DNA of 64,000 bases, from positions 1,488,001 to 1,552,000 of the forward strand of contig NZ_FPJG01000006.1 in assembly GCF_900119165.1 (NCBI RefSeq), in the 5' to 3' direction. The notes beneath the pieces were generated by a model. That model was not told where the DNA came from. It did no database searches and was given only the letters and a program-made list of their open reading frames with translations. Shown here piece after piece: positions 1 through 8,338 of this stretch. The position numbers were made by a program, and so were the translations under genes. The stretch comes from Amycolatopsis australiensis (GTDB lineage Bacteria; Actinomycetota; Actinomycetes; Mycobacteriales; Pseudonocardiaceae). The stretch's first letter is position 1. Every line of letters begins with the position of its first letter.

Positions 1-99
1 GGACCATCCCCCGGGCGGCCGGTCCGGGGCCGGGCAGCAGGCGCATGGCGGCTGATTCTCCCGGAGCGCTCCGGGCGCCCGGCGGGGGATACTCGGCTG
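1..99. other. Left-edge non-coding stretch
   Basis: No gene can be supported here. The right end holds a GATACT hexamer (88-93) six bases before the ATG at 100, which fits a leaderless -10 box for the arginase-like gene. Confidence 0.4.
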
Positions 100-879
100 A
101 TGCCCCGGTTGATCCTCGCCCCGTCCGACTCCGGCCGCCGCGATTGGCGGATGGGCGCCGGCCCCACCGATCTGCTGCGCCACGGCGCGGACCGTCGGCT
201 GGGGGCCGAGGTCGTCACCGTGGACGGGTCCTACGACGAGGTCCAGCGGGCGGTCGCCGACGAGGTCACGCGCGCGGTCGCGGACCGTGTCGCGCCGGTC
301 GTGCTGGCCGGCAACTGCGGCGCGTCGGTCGGCGTCGTGGCCGGGTGGGCCGCGTCCGACGACCTGGCGGTGGTGTGGCTCGACGCGCACGGCGACCTGA
401 ACACTCCCGAGACGACGACCTCGGGTTTCGTCGACGGCATGGCGCTCGCCATGCTGACCGGCCGCTGCCCGGCGGCGCTCCCGGAGTTCCGCCCGGTCCC
501 CGACGAACAGGTCCTGCTGGTGGGCGCGCGCGACCTCGACCCCGCGGAGCGGGCCGTGCTGGACGAGTCCGCCATCCGCCTGCTCCCGGCCCGGGCGGCG
601 GAGGTCGCCCGCGCGGAGCTGCCCTCACGCGTGCGGCGGGTGCACCTGCACGTCGACCTGGACGTGCACGATGCCGAACGCGCCGGCCGGGCCAACGAGT
701 TCGCGGTGCCCGGCGGTCCCGACGCGGCCGAGGTCCGCGACGTCGTCGAGGCGGTCAGCGCCCGCTGGCCGGTGGTGAGCGCGACCTTCGCGGCGTACGA
801 CCCGGCGGCGGACACCGAGGGGACGATCCGCGCGGCGGCCCTGCGGCTGATCGAGCTGGTCGGCGCCAAGCTCACCTGA
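100..879 (+). CDS. Arginase/ureohydrolase-fold family protein
   Basis: 259 aa protein with the ureohydrolase core. The second metal motif is DAHGDLN (D95, H97, D99) and the third is HVDLDVHD (D186, D188, D191). The first family motif, GGDH with a metal-binding His, is replaced by AGNCG at 70-74, so one manganese site may be changed. Family members hydrolyse guanidino or related C-N bonds (arginase, agmatinase, formimidoylglutamase), but the substrate cannot be read from sequence. The ATG at 100 follows a GATACT box by six bases and has no clear Shine-Dalgarno sequence. The next gene, RtcB, lies about 90 bp downstream on the same strand. Confidence 0.75.
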   Translation: MPRLILAPSDSGRRDWRMGAGPTDLLRHGADRRLGAEVVTVDGSYDEVQRAVADEVTRAVADRVAPVVLAGNCGASVGVVAGWAASDDLAVVWLDAHGDLNTPETTTSGFVDGMALAMLTGRCPAALPEFRPVPDEQVLLVGARDLDPAERAVLDESAIRLLPARAAEVARAELPSRVRRVHLHVDLDVHDAERAGRANEFAVPGGPDAAEVRDVVEAVSARWPVVSATFAAYDPAADTEGTIRAAALRLIELVGAKLT

Positions 880-969
880 GTCATCCACAGTGGACGATCC
901 GAAAACACCTTGTCCGATCCGGCGCCGAGCGGGATCCTAAGCCCGGCAAGCAAGTCAAGGGGAGGAACC

Positions 970-2151
970 ATGTACACCGCCGTCGGCGGCGCGCGCGTCC
1001 CGATCCGGATGTGGGCTGATCCCGCTTCGGTCGAAGAGCAGGCCATGCGGCAGCTGCACAACGTCGCCAACCTGCCGTGGGTGCACGGCGTCGCCGTGAT
1101 GCCCGACGTCCACTACGGCAAGGGAGCGACCGTCGGCAGCGTCATCGCCATGCGCGACGCCGTCTCGCCCGCCGCCGTCGGGGTCGACATCGGGTGCGGG
1201 ATGAGCGCTGTCCGGACGTCGCTCACCGCGAAGGACCTGCCGGACGACCTCGGGAAGCTGCGCCGGCGCATCGAAAGCGCCGTGCCGGTCGGATTCGGGC
1301 TGCACAAGACGCCCGTCAACCCGGCCAAGGTGCACGGCGTCGGTGGCTGGGACGCCTTCTGGGACGGCTTCCGCCACCTGCACGAGGGCGTCCAGGACCT
1401 GCACGACCGGGCCGCGCGGCAGATCGGGAGCCTCGGCGGCGGGAACCACTTCATCGAGGTGTGCCTCGACCAGGCCGACGGCCGCGTGTGGCTGATGCTG
1501 CACTCCGGCTCGCGCAACATCGGCAAGGAGCTCGCCGAGCGGCACATGGCCGTCGCGCGCAAGCTGCCGCACAACGCCGACCTGCCCGACCGGGACCTCG
1601 CCGTCTTCGTCGCCGGCACGCCCGAGATGGCGGCCTACCGGCGGGACCTGTTCTGGGCGCAGGACTACGCGGCGCGCAACCGCGCCACGATGGTCGCGCT
1701 CGTCAAGCAGGCGGTCCGGGACGAGCTGCCGCACGTCACCTTCGACGACGCCATCTCCTGCCACCACAACTACGTCGCCGAGGAGACCTACGACGGCGTC
1801 GACGTGCTCGTCACCCGCAAGGGCGCGATCCGCGCCGGATCGGGTGACCTCGGGATCATCCCGGGCAGCATGGGGACCGGTTCGTACATCGTCCGCGGGC
1901 TCGGGAACGACTCGTCGTTCCGGTCGGCGTCGCACGGCGCGGGCCGCCGGATGTCGCGTACCAAGGCGAAGAAGCTGTTCAGCGCCGAGGACCTCGCGGC
2001 GCAGACGGCCGGTGTCGAGTGCCGGAAGGACTCGGGTGTCGTCGACGAGATCCCCGCGGCCTACAAGGACATCGACGCGGTGATCCAGGCGCAGACGGAC
2101 CTGGTCGAAGTGGTCGCGCACCTCAAGCAGGTGGTCTGCGTCAAGGGCTGA
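970..2151 (+). CDS. rtcB: RtcB-type RNA 3'-phosphate/5'-OH ligase
   Basis: 393 aa. RtcB joins RNA 3'-phosphate or 2',3'-cyclic phosphate ends to 5'-OH ends through a GMP-His intermediate with Mn2+. The family motifs are in order: VDIGCG (72-77, metal Cys76), LGGGNHFIEV (155-164), HSGSRN (178-183), SCHHNYV (263-269), the PGSMGTGSYIV loop (298-308) and SHGAGRRMSR (321-330), where H322 is the expected guanylylated His. I chose the ATG at 970 because AAGGGGAGG lies just upstream; an in-frame start at 910 would run through that ribosome binding site. No rtcA or archease gene is adjacent. Probable role: RNA repair or ligation in the cytoplasm. Confidence 0.93.
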   Translation: MYTAVGGARVPIRMWADPASVEEQAMRQLHNVANLPWVHGVAVMPDVHYGKGATVGSVIAMRDAVSPAAVGVDIGCGMSAVRTSLTAKDLPDDLGKLRRRIESAVPVGFGLHKTPVNPAKVHGVGGWDAFWDGFRHLHEGVQDLHDRAARQIGSLGGGNHFIEVCLDQADGRVWLMLHSGSRNIGKELAERHMAVARKLPHNADLPDRDLAVFVAGTPEMAAYRRDLFWAQDYAARNRATMVALVKQAVRDELPHVTFDDAISCHHNYVAEETYDGVDVLVTRKGAIRAGSGDLGIIPGSMGTGSYIVRGLGNDSSFRSASHGAGRRMSRTKAKKLFSAEDLAAQTAGVECRKDSGVVDEIPAAYKDIDAVIQAQTDLVEVVAHLKQVVCVKG

Positions 2152-2168
2152 GGCGGTACCTTGGCGCC

Positions 2169-2548
2169 ATGACGAGGCGGGGAACGACGGCCGCGCTGCT
2201 GGCCGCGGCCGGGCTGCTGCTGGCCGGGTGCGACCAGGTCAGCGACGCGGTCGACCAGGGCGGCCGCGCCGCGGACAAGGTGAGCGCGTGCACCGAGGCA
2301 CTGGGCTTGGCCGACCTGAACCCGCTGGTCGACCCGGCCAAGCTCAAGGCACGCGCCGAAGACAGGAGAAGCGGCTGCGCGAGCTGGCCGGGAACGTCCA
2401 GGACCAGGACGTCAAGAAGGCGCTGCTCGGCATGGCCGACTCCTACGTCGAGGTGCAGAAGGAACGCATCGAGGACGCCGGCGTCGTGGCCCAGTGGATG
2501 CAGCGCAACGTCAAGAAGCTCGACGCCCTCCGCGCGGCCTGCGGCTGA
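2169..2548 (+). pseudogene. Small lipoprotein gene with an apparent frameshift
   Basis: From the ATG at 2169 the protein opens with a lipoprotein signal peptide (MTRRGTTAALLAAAGLLLAGC; lipobox LLAGC, lipidated Cys about 21). The reading frame loses coding character near 2361-2366. From there the -1 frame continues as a convincing charged helical C-terminus (QEKRLRELAGNVQDQDVKKA) ending at 2548. One missing base around GACAGGAG would restore a protein of about 126 aa. This may be a real inactivating deletion, a sequencing error or, less likely, a programmed shift. A TACCTT box at 2157-2162 sits six bases before the ATG, the leaderless layout. Function unknown; an envelope-attached protein if translated. 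Confidence 0.6.
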
Positions 2549-2566
2549 CCGGCCGCGGCAGGCTCG

Positions 2567-3769
2567 CTAGCCGCGGCCGGTCAGCGCCGGGACCGGTTCC
2601 GGGTCCGGGCGGCGGGACCGGCGGTGCAGCAGCCCGGCGGACGCGATCACCAAGCCGCCGGCCCCCGCCGCGGCGAAGCCCCACGCCGGGCTCGAGTGGT
2701 CGATCGCGAAGCCGACCACCGGGCTGCCCAGGGCCAGGCCGAGCCGCGTCGCCGCGTCCTGCAGCCCCATCGCTTCCCCGCGGACCTGCGGCGGGGCGAT
2801 GCGGCTGACCGTTTCGGTGGTCGCCGCCAGCGTCGGCGCGCAGACCAGGTTCGTCGGGATCAGCACCAGCGTCAGCAGCCACCACGGCCGGTCGGCCAGC
2901 CCGACCGGGATCACGAGCAGCGCGAGCAGCAGCATCAGCACGCCCTGCGGCAGCGACCGCTTGACCGCGCCGTGCACGATGCCGCCGGTGATCGACGCCG
3001 CACACATCACCGCGATCACCAGCCCGGTCACGCCGATGTCGCCGTTCGAGCGCAACGCGGCCAGCGTCGCCAGCTCGGTGCCGACCAGCACGAACAGCGC
3101 GCCGCCGGCGACCAGCAGCGTCGCCATCAGCCGTCCGGTGAGCCAGCTGCGCAGCGGCGGCCGGGCGGCGACGACGCCGGGCTCCGCCGCTTCGCGGATC
3201 GGCGGGTCGACGAGCCAGATCAGCAACGCCGTCACGCCGAACAGGACACCGAGCGCGCTGAGCGTGAAGGTCGGGGACAGCGTCGTGATCGCCGCGATGC
3301 CGATCGCCGGGCCGACCATGAACGTCGCTTCGATGGAGATCGTGTCGAGCGAGTACGCCGCACGGCGCTCCTCGGCCGGGACGAGCGTGGCCAGGACCTG
3401 CCGGGCCAGCGAGCCGGCCGGCACGGACAGCATGCCGGCCGGGACGGCGACCGCGGCCAGTGCTTCGTAGGGCAGGTGGGGCGCGGCGACCCAGAACAGC
3501 GTCGTGCCGATCCCGCAGACGGCGACGACCGGACGCAGCCCGTACCGGTCGAGGCAGCGGCCGAGCACGGGCGCGCCGACGGCCATCCCGAGGGTGACGC
3601 CGGCGCCGACCAGGCCGGCGGCGCCGTAGCCGCGGCCGAGGCCGGTGACGATGTACAGCGTCATCAGCACGCCGTTCATGGTCATCGGCAGCCGCGCCAG
3701 GAACATCAGCGTCATCGTCGACGGGACGCGGGGAACGGCGAGGACCCGGCGGTAAGGCTGCAGCGGCAC
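2567..3769 (-). CDS. MFS transporter
   Basis: 400 aa membrane protein with about 12 predicted helices and MFS features: a loop with RCLDRYGLRP between helices 2 and 3 (motif A-like) and a halfway loop near residue 200. It resembles drug or metabolite exporters; the substrate is unknown. It starts at a GTG at 3769 and is divergent from the second MFS gene at 3891. The intergenic region carries a candidate TetR operator, so both transporters could answer to the TetR regulator at 5398. Its 3' end converges on the lipoprotein gene. Confidence 0.85.
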   Translation of the reverse strand: MPLQPYRRVLAVPRVPSTMTLMFLARLPMTMNGVLMTLYIVTGLGRGYGAAGLVGAGVTLGMAVGAPVLGRCLDRYGLRPVVAVCGIGTTLFWVAAPHLPYEALAAVAVPAGMLSVPAGSLARQVLATLVPAEERRAAYSLDTISIEATFMVGPAIGIAAITTLSPTFTLSALGVLFGVTALLIWLVDPPIREAAEPGVVAARPPLRSWLTGRLMATLLVAGGALFVLVGTELATLAALRSNGDIGVTGLVIAVMCAASITGGIVHGAVKRSLPQGVLMLLLALLVIPVGLADRPWWLLTLVLIPTNLVCAPTLAATTETVSRIAPPQVRGEAMGLQDAATRLGLALGSPVVGFAIDHSSPAWGFAAAGAGGLVIASAGLLHRRSRRPDPEPVPALTGRG

Positions 3770-3844
3770 GTCGTCGATGAGAACTCAAGGTGGTACGCGC
3801 GTGCAAGTTATTTCCCGGGCTACGAGGGCTGGTGCCGGAGAATT

Positions 3845-3875
3845 TTGAGAGCTACTCTCATTTGGTAGTAGATAT
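3845..3875 (+). promoter_or_regulatory. Promoter with TetR-type operator
   Basis: A perfect inverted repeat, TGAGAG-CTA-CTCTCA, occupies 3846-3860. It overlaps a -35-like TTGAGA (3845-3850) and the spacer before a -10-like TAGATA (3869-3874). This is a typical layout for repressor occlusion of the MFS-tetR promoter. The regulator is inferred from the TetR gene at the end of the same transcription unit. Confidence 0.55.
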
Positions 3876-3890
3876 CAATTGGGGGTCGCT

Positions 3891-5417
3891 ATGACCAAGC
3901 TCTACCCGCGCAGGTGGTGGGCGCTCGGGGCGCTCGCGGTGAGCCTGCTGACCGTCGGCCTGGACCTGACCGTGCTGAACGTCGCCGTCCCGACGCTCGC
4001 CGTCGACCTCGGCGCCACCACCACGCAGCTGCAGTGGTTCGGCAACGCGTACACGCTCACGCTGGCGGCGCTGTTGCTGCCGGCGGGCCTGCTGGGCGAC
4101 CGGTGCGGCCCGAAGAAACTGCTGCTCGGCGCCCTGAGCGTGTTCGGGCTGGCCTCGCTGGGGTGTGCCTGCGCCGGCTCGCCGGCCGAGCTGATCGCCG
4201 CGCGGGTCGGCCTCGGTGCCGGGGCCGCGTTCCTCATCCCGCTCTCGCTTTCGCTGCTGAACATCCTGTTCCCGCCGGAGGAGCGGGCGAAGGCGCTCAC
4301 GACGTGGGTGATGGCGACGTTCGCCGGCATCCCGCTGGGGCCGCTGCTCGGCGGCTGGCTGCTCGACCACTTCACGTGGGGCTCGGTGTTCCTGATCAAC
4401 GTCCCGCTGGCGGCGGCCGGCGTGCTCGCGGTGCTGTTCCTTGTCCCGCTCACCCCCGGATCCGGCCGGGGCGCGATCGACGTCCCGGGCATCGTGTCGT
4501 CGACGGCCGGCCTGGTCGCGCTCACGTACGGCTTCGTCAACGCCGGCGAGCACGGCTGGGCCGACCCGGTGACGGACGGCCTGATCGCGCTGGGCGTGGC
4601 GTTGCTGGCGGTGTTCTGCCGGACGCAGACGCGGGTGGCCGCGCCGCTGACCGACCTCGCGCTGTTCCGCGAGCCGCGGTTCGTCTGGGGCGCGGTGCTC
4701 GCCACGATGGCGTCGTTCGCGCTGATGGGCTTGATGTTCGTGCTGCCGCAGCTGTTCCAGGCGGTGCAGGGGGCCGACGCGCTGCAGACCGGGCTGCGCT
4801 TGCTGCCGCTGATCGGCGGGATGCTCGTGTCGGCGAAGATCGCCGAGCGGCTGGTCACCGCGGTGGGTGCGCGCCTGGTCGTCACCGGCGGGTTCCTGCT
4901 GCTCGCCGCCGGGCTGGCGTGGGGCTCGGCGACCTCGCCGTCGGACGGCTACGGCGGCACGGTCGGCTGGGAGATCGTGATCGGTCTCGGGACCGGGTGC
5001 ACGCTGCCGCCGCTGATGTCGATGGCGATGGGGGCGCTGACCGAGGGCCGGTCGGGCGCCGGCTCGGCGCTGATCCAGGTGCTGCGCCAGGTCGGCGGCA
5101 CGATCGGCGTCGCGGTGCTGGGCACGGTGCTCAACGGCGTCTACCGCGACGGCGTGGCCGTCGCGGGCCTGCCCGCGCCGGTCGCCGATGCGGTCCGGGG
5201 CAGCGCGCCGGCCGCGGTCGCCGTCGCGGCGAAGCTGCACCTGCCCGCGCTCGCGGCGTCCGCGCGGGCCGCGTTCACCGACGGCATGGCGGCCACGCTG
5301 TGGGTGTGCGCCGGGCTCGGCGTGACCGGCGCACTGCTGGCCCTGCTGTTCCTGCCCGGCCGGACGGCCGCCGGGACGCAACCGCGAGAATCGGAGCATG
5401 ACGTCGTCGCCGGGTGA
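3891..5417 (+). CDS. DHA2 (EmrB/QacA) family MFS drug exporter
   Basis: About 508 aa, 14-helix type. The N-terminus has the DHA2 signature LDLTVLNVAVPTLA, motif A as GDRCGPKK and motif C-like GIPLGPLLGGWLLD. Members export cationic drugs or antibiotics using the proton gradient. The ATG at 3891 follows GGGGG by about five bases and is preferred over the in-frame TTG at 3879. It overlaps the downstream TetR gene by 20 bp (5398-5417), a coupled transporter-regulator pair, and starts 30 bp after a perfect palindromic operator. Confidence 0.9.
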   Translation: MTKLYPRRWWALGALAVSLLTVGLDLTVLNVAVPTLAVDLGATTTQLQWFGNAYTLTLAALLLPAGLLGDRCGPKKLLLGALSVFGLASLGCACAGSPAELIAARVGLGAGAAFLIPLSLSLLNILFPPEERAKALTTWVMATFAGIPLGPLLGGWLLDHFTWGSVFLINVPLAAAGVLAVLFLVPLTPGSGRGAIDVPGIVSSTAGLVALTYGFVNAGEHGWADPVTDGLIALGVALLAVFCRTQTRVAAPLTDLALFREPRFVWGAVLATMASFALMGLMFVLPQLFQAVQGADALQTGLRLLPLIGGMLVSAKIAERLVTAVGARLVVTGGFLLLAAGLAWGSATSPSDGYGGTVGWEIVIGLGTGCTLPPLMSMAMGALTEGRSGAGSALIQVLRQVGGTIGVAVLGTVLNGVYRDGVAVAGLPAPVADAVRGSAPAAVAVAAKLHLPALAASARAAFTDGMAATLWVCAGLGVTGALLALLFLPGRTAAGTQPRESEHDVVAG

Positions 5418-5997
5418 GCCAACGGGGTTGCGGGAACGGAAGAAGGCCAGGACGCGCGCCGCGATCCAGCGGCACGCGTTGCGGCTGTTCCGGGAGCAGG
5501 GCTACGCGGCGACGACGGTGGACCAGATCGCGGCCGCGGCGGAGATCTCGCCCAGCACCTTCTTCCGGTACTTCCCGACGAAGGAGGAGACGGTCCTGTA
5601 CGACCCGTTCGACCCGGTGCTCATCGCGGCGGCGCTGGCCCAGCCGGCCGAGCTGAGCCCGACGGCCGCCCTGCGGGCGACTGTGGACGTCATGCGCGAG
5701 CAGCTCACGGGCGAGGTGGGGGAGCAGGAACGTCAGCGCCAGCAGCTGGTGTTCCAAGAGCCGGAGCTGCGCACGGCGGTGATGGACAAGTTCGCGGAGG
5801 GCATCGACCTGCTGGCCGGCCTGGCGGCGGAGCGCACGGGCCGCGCGCGCGACGACTTCGAGGTCCGCAACTGGGCGGGCGCCGTGGTGGGCGTGATCAT
5901 GGCGGCGTTCCTGGGCGCGGCGGCGGATCCGGGGGTCGACACGTTGGTGGTGCTGGATCGGGCGGTGGCGCACCTGGAGGCGGGCCTCCCGCTGTAA
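5398..5997 (+). CDS. TetR/AcrR family transcriptional regulator
   Basis: 199 aa. The N-terminal DNA-binding domain is clear (about residues 14-60): TRAAIQRHALRLFREQGY followed by the helix-turn-helix TTVDQIAAAAEISPSTFFRYF. The C-terminal half is a variable ligand-binding and dimerisation domain. It overlaps the upstream DHA2 exporter, so it is most likely that exporter's local repressor, probably acting at the palindrome at 3846-3860. Its last 60 bp, including the stop codon, occur again as a diverged copy at 6053-6112. Confidence 0.9.
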   Translation: MTSSPGEPTGLRERKKARTRAAIQRHALRLFREQGYAATTVDQIAAAAEISPSTFFRYFPTKEETVLYDPFDPVLIAAALAQPAELSPTAALRATVDVMREQLTGEVGEQERQRQQLVFQEPELRTAVMDKFAEGIDLLAGLAAERTGRARDDFEVRNWAGAVVGVIMAAFLGAAADPGVDTLVVLDRAVAHLEAGLPL

Positions 5998-6112
5998 GGC
6001 CGGGCCGCTGGTTGGCCGGTGTCGCCGGGGTGGGTGGGTCTGCGGTGGGGCCGACACGTTGGTGGTGCTGGATCGGGCCGTGACTCACCTGGAGGCGAGC
6101 CTTCCGCTGTAG
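5938..6112 (+). repeat. Duplicated 3' end of the tetR gene
   Basis: Bases 5938-5997 (the last 19 codons plus stop of the TetR gene) recur at 6053-6112 with six substitutions in 60 bases and no gaps. The copy keeps the frame and a stop codon (TAG instead of TAA). The 55 bp between the copies are unrelated to the preceding part of tetR. It looks like the remnant of a tandem duplication or of a lost paralogue. Confidence 0.8.
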
Positions 6113-6516
6113 CACCGAAACGCTTTTTCCGGAATTAAACTCGCATTCCCGCCCCGAGCTGGGGGAAATCATGTGGGTGGCGGCGCGAGCGCTGCGGAGC
6201 GACCCATCTGGAGCAGTCTCGACACGCGGTCCGACGGAGTGATGAAGCCAAACGATCACCGTTTACGCCCGCGTGAGTGACCGAACTGCTCCAAAGTGGA
6301 CGCTCGCTACCAGTGGTAACGATGAGGATCGGTCAAGATGATCTTCAGGGGGACGGGCAAGGTTTCGACGTTAATCACATGCGGGCGAGTTCGCCGCCTT
6401 CGGATCCGGCACGTAAGGGTTAGAAATCGTCCCTAACCGGTGATCGGCTGGCCGATCTCCGACACGGGGGGTATCGATTTATCCCGTCAGGTCTCCCGAG
6501 GCAGGAGGTACAGGAA
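6113..6516. promoter_or_regulatory. Gene-free upstream region of the secreted-protein gene
   Basis: No ORF is supported. Visible elements are an 11-bp palindrome TACCA-G-TGGTA (6308-6318), an inverted repeat GATCGGC-TG-GCCGATC (6442-6457), and GGGTAT at 6469-6474, which matches the -10 of stress sigma factors of the SigB/SigF group. No good GTTT-type -35 is evident. A strong AGGAGG ribosome binding site follows just before the next gene. Confidence 0.4.
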
Positions 6517-7050
6517 ATGAAAGGCAAGTTCGGGCGTTCCATCGCCCTGGTAGCCGCCGCCAGTCTGCTGGCGGTGGGGACGGCGGGGATCGCGTCGGCG
6601 AACCAGGACGGGGGCAAGGGTTCCTCCGGCACCCAGGCCCTCGCCGCGCAGGTGCTCCAGATGCGGGACGACCTCACCAAGGTCGCCTACGCGGGCGACG
6701 TCGGGGCCACGCGCGCCGACCTCGGGCGGCTGAGCCCGGTGCTCGCGGACATCGCGGCCGGAAAGCGCTACACGGTCCAGACCGACACCCAGCAGCTGGC
6801 CGGCCTCGCCAAGGGCCGCGCCGACGAGTCCAGCAGGCTGCTGGCCGACCCGACGGCGAAGCCGCGCCAGCTGCCGCCGTTGCCGCTGCCGCCGATCCCG
6901 GACCTGCCCGGCCCGCTGAAGATCGTCAGCGACCTCCTGAAGGCCCTGCTGGGCGCGGTCACCGGCATCCTGGGCGGCCTGCTCGGCTCGCTCCCCGTCC
7001 CGCCGCTGCCGGTCCCGCCGCTGCCGGTGCCGCCGGTTCCAGGGTCGTAA
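6517..7050 (+). CDS. Secreted proline-rich protein of unknown function
   Basis: 177 aa. The signal peptide is MKGKFGRSIALVAAASLLAV onward with a likely cleavage after ASA (about residue 28). The mature part has a helical section (about 35-110), a hydrophobic glycine-rich stretch (LLKALLGAVTGILGGLLG) and a C-terminus made of VPPLP repeats ending in PVPGS. AGGAGG lies seven to twelve bases before the ATG. It stands alone between a 400-bp regulatory region and a convergent esterase gene. No enzymatic motif is seen; a cell-envelope or secreted structural role is possible. Confidence 0.8.
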   Translation: MKGKFGRSIALVAAASLLAVGTAGIASANQDGGKGSSGTQALAAQVLQMRDDLTKVAYAGDVGATRADLGRLSPVLADIAAGKRYTVQTDTQQLAGLAKGRADESSRLLADPTAKPRQLPPLPLPPIPDLPGPLKIVSDLLKALLGAVTGILGGLLGSLPVPPLPVPPLPVPPVPGS

Positions 7051-7116
7051 CGGCCACGGGAAACAGGGGCCCGGAGCCCGGCCGCGGACATTCCTCCGCG
7101 CCGGGCTCCGGTTCCT

Positions 7117-8211
7117 TCAGTCCCGTTTGGACAGACCCTGCCGCAGCGCGCCCGCCGTCTCGGCCAGCGCCTCGCGGAACCGGGTGCCGACCCCGGTGAA
7201 GTTGATGAACCCGTGGATCAGGTCCTCGTGCCGGCGCAGGGCCACCTCGACCCCCGCCTCCCGCAGCTTCTCCGCGTACGCCTCGCCTTCGTCGCGCAGC
7301 GGATCGAACCCGGCCGTGACGACCAGTGCCGGCGGCAGGCCGCTCAGGTCCTCCGCGCGCAGCGGGGAGAGCCGCGGGTCGGTCAGGTCCGTGCCCTCCG
7401 GCACGTAATGGCCCTCGAACCACTTCATGTGCACGTCGGTGAGGAACAGGTCCTCGGCGAACAGGTCCTGCGACCGGTACCGCCGCGCGAAGTCCGTCGC
7501 CGGGTAGATCAGCAGCTGGAACGCCGGGACCGGCCCGCCGCGCCGCACCGCCTGCTGGGCGGTCACGGCGGCGAGGTTGCCGCCCGCGCTGTCGCCGCCG
7601 ACCGCGATGCGCGCCGGGTCGGCGCCGAGGTCGCTCGCCTTCGCCACGGCGTACTCGAACGCCGCGAGCGCGTCCTCCGTCGCGGCCGGGAACGGGAACT
7701 CCGGGGCCAGCCGGTACTCGACCGACAGCACCCGCACCCCGGCGTGCTTGGCGAGGAAGCGGGCGGCGTTGTCGTGGCTCGCGCGGGTGCCGATCACCCA
7801 GCCGCCGCCGTGGAAGAACACCAGCAGCGGCGACGGCTCGGGCAGCCCCACCGGCGTGTACAACGTCGCCGGCAATCCGTCCATGCCCCCAACGGAGGCG
7901 CTGCGCTCCGCTGAACTCCTCGGATCCGGCGTCGGCACGGAAACCTCACGCACCGAAACCGGCTCGATCGGCTTGCCGCTCACCAGGTGCCTGGCCTCGT
8001 CGAGCAGCGCGCGCGACTGCTCGACCGAGCCGCGGACCAGCTCGGCGCGGGCGATCTTCTGCAGCCGCAGCAGCAGCTGGGCGTCGAGCGCGAGTTCCTG
8101 GCCGTCGCGGCGCACCGGCGGCCCCGCGAGCACCCGCCGCAGCGGCGCGGGCAGCCAGAACGCGAGCTGGGACGCCGCGGCCTGGACGCGGACCGGGAGC
8201 GTGATCGCCAT
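7117..8211 (-). CDS. HSL-type alpha/beta hydrolase (esterase/lipase)
   Basis: 364 aa esterase of the hormone-sensitive-lipase family. It has HGGGW (134-138, oxyanion hole) and GDSAGG with nucleophile S208; the C-terminal acid and His are in DPLRDEG and LIHGF. It hydrolyses short- or medium-chain acyl esters; the physiological substrate is unknown. The ATG at 8211 is preceded by CAGGAGG, so I reject the upstream in-frame extension to 8463, which crosses the neighbouring promoter. It is divergent from the FMN reductase gene. Confidence 0.88.
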   Translation of the reverse strand: MAITLPVRVQAAASQLAFWLPAPLRRVLAGPPVRRDGQELALDAQLLLRLQKIARAELVRGSVEQSRALLDEARHLVSGKPIEPVSVREVSVPTPDPRSSAERSASVGGMDGLPATLYTPVGLPEPSPLLVFFHGGGWVIGTRASHDNAARFLAKHAGVRVLSVEYRLAPEFPFPAATEDALAAFEYAVAKASDLGADPARIAVGGDSAGGNLAAVTAQQAVRRGGPVPAFQLLIYPATDFARRYRSQDLFAEDLFLTDVHMKWFEGHYVPEGTDLTDPRLSPLRAEDLSGLPPALVVTAGFDPLRDEGEAYAEKLREAGVEVALRRHEDLIHGFINFTGVGTRFREALAETAGALRQGLSKRD

Positions 8212-8338
8212 CGTTGCCTCCTGAGCGTCGGTACCGCCCCGAAAGTTACTTGCGAGTAGGTAACAGGTCCAGCTGTGATGCGGGCCTCGGTCCCAAACTC
8301 TGGATATCCACTTAAGTAGAGGGGTTAGCCTGAAAGAC

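Noticed and set aside
45..1019. 324-aa plus-strand frame over the arginase-like gene
   Set aside because: Arg/Gly-rich shadow frame of the real gene at 100-879; no domain.
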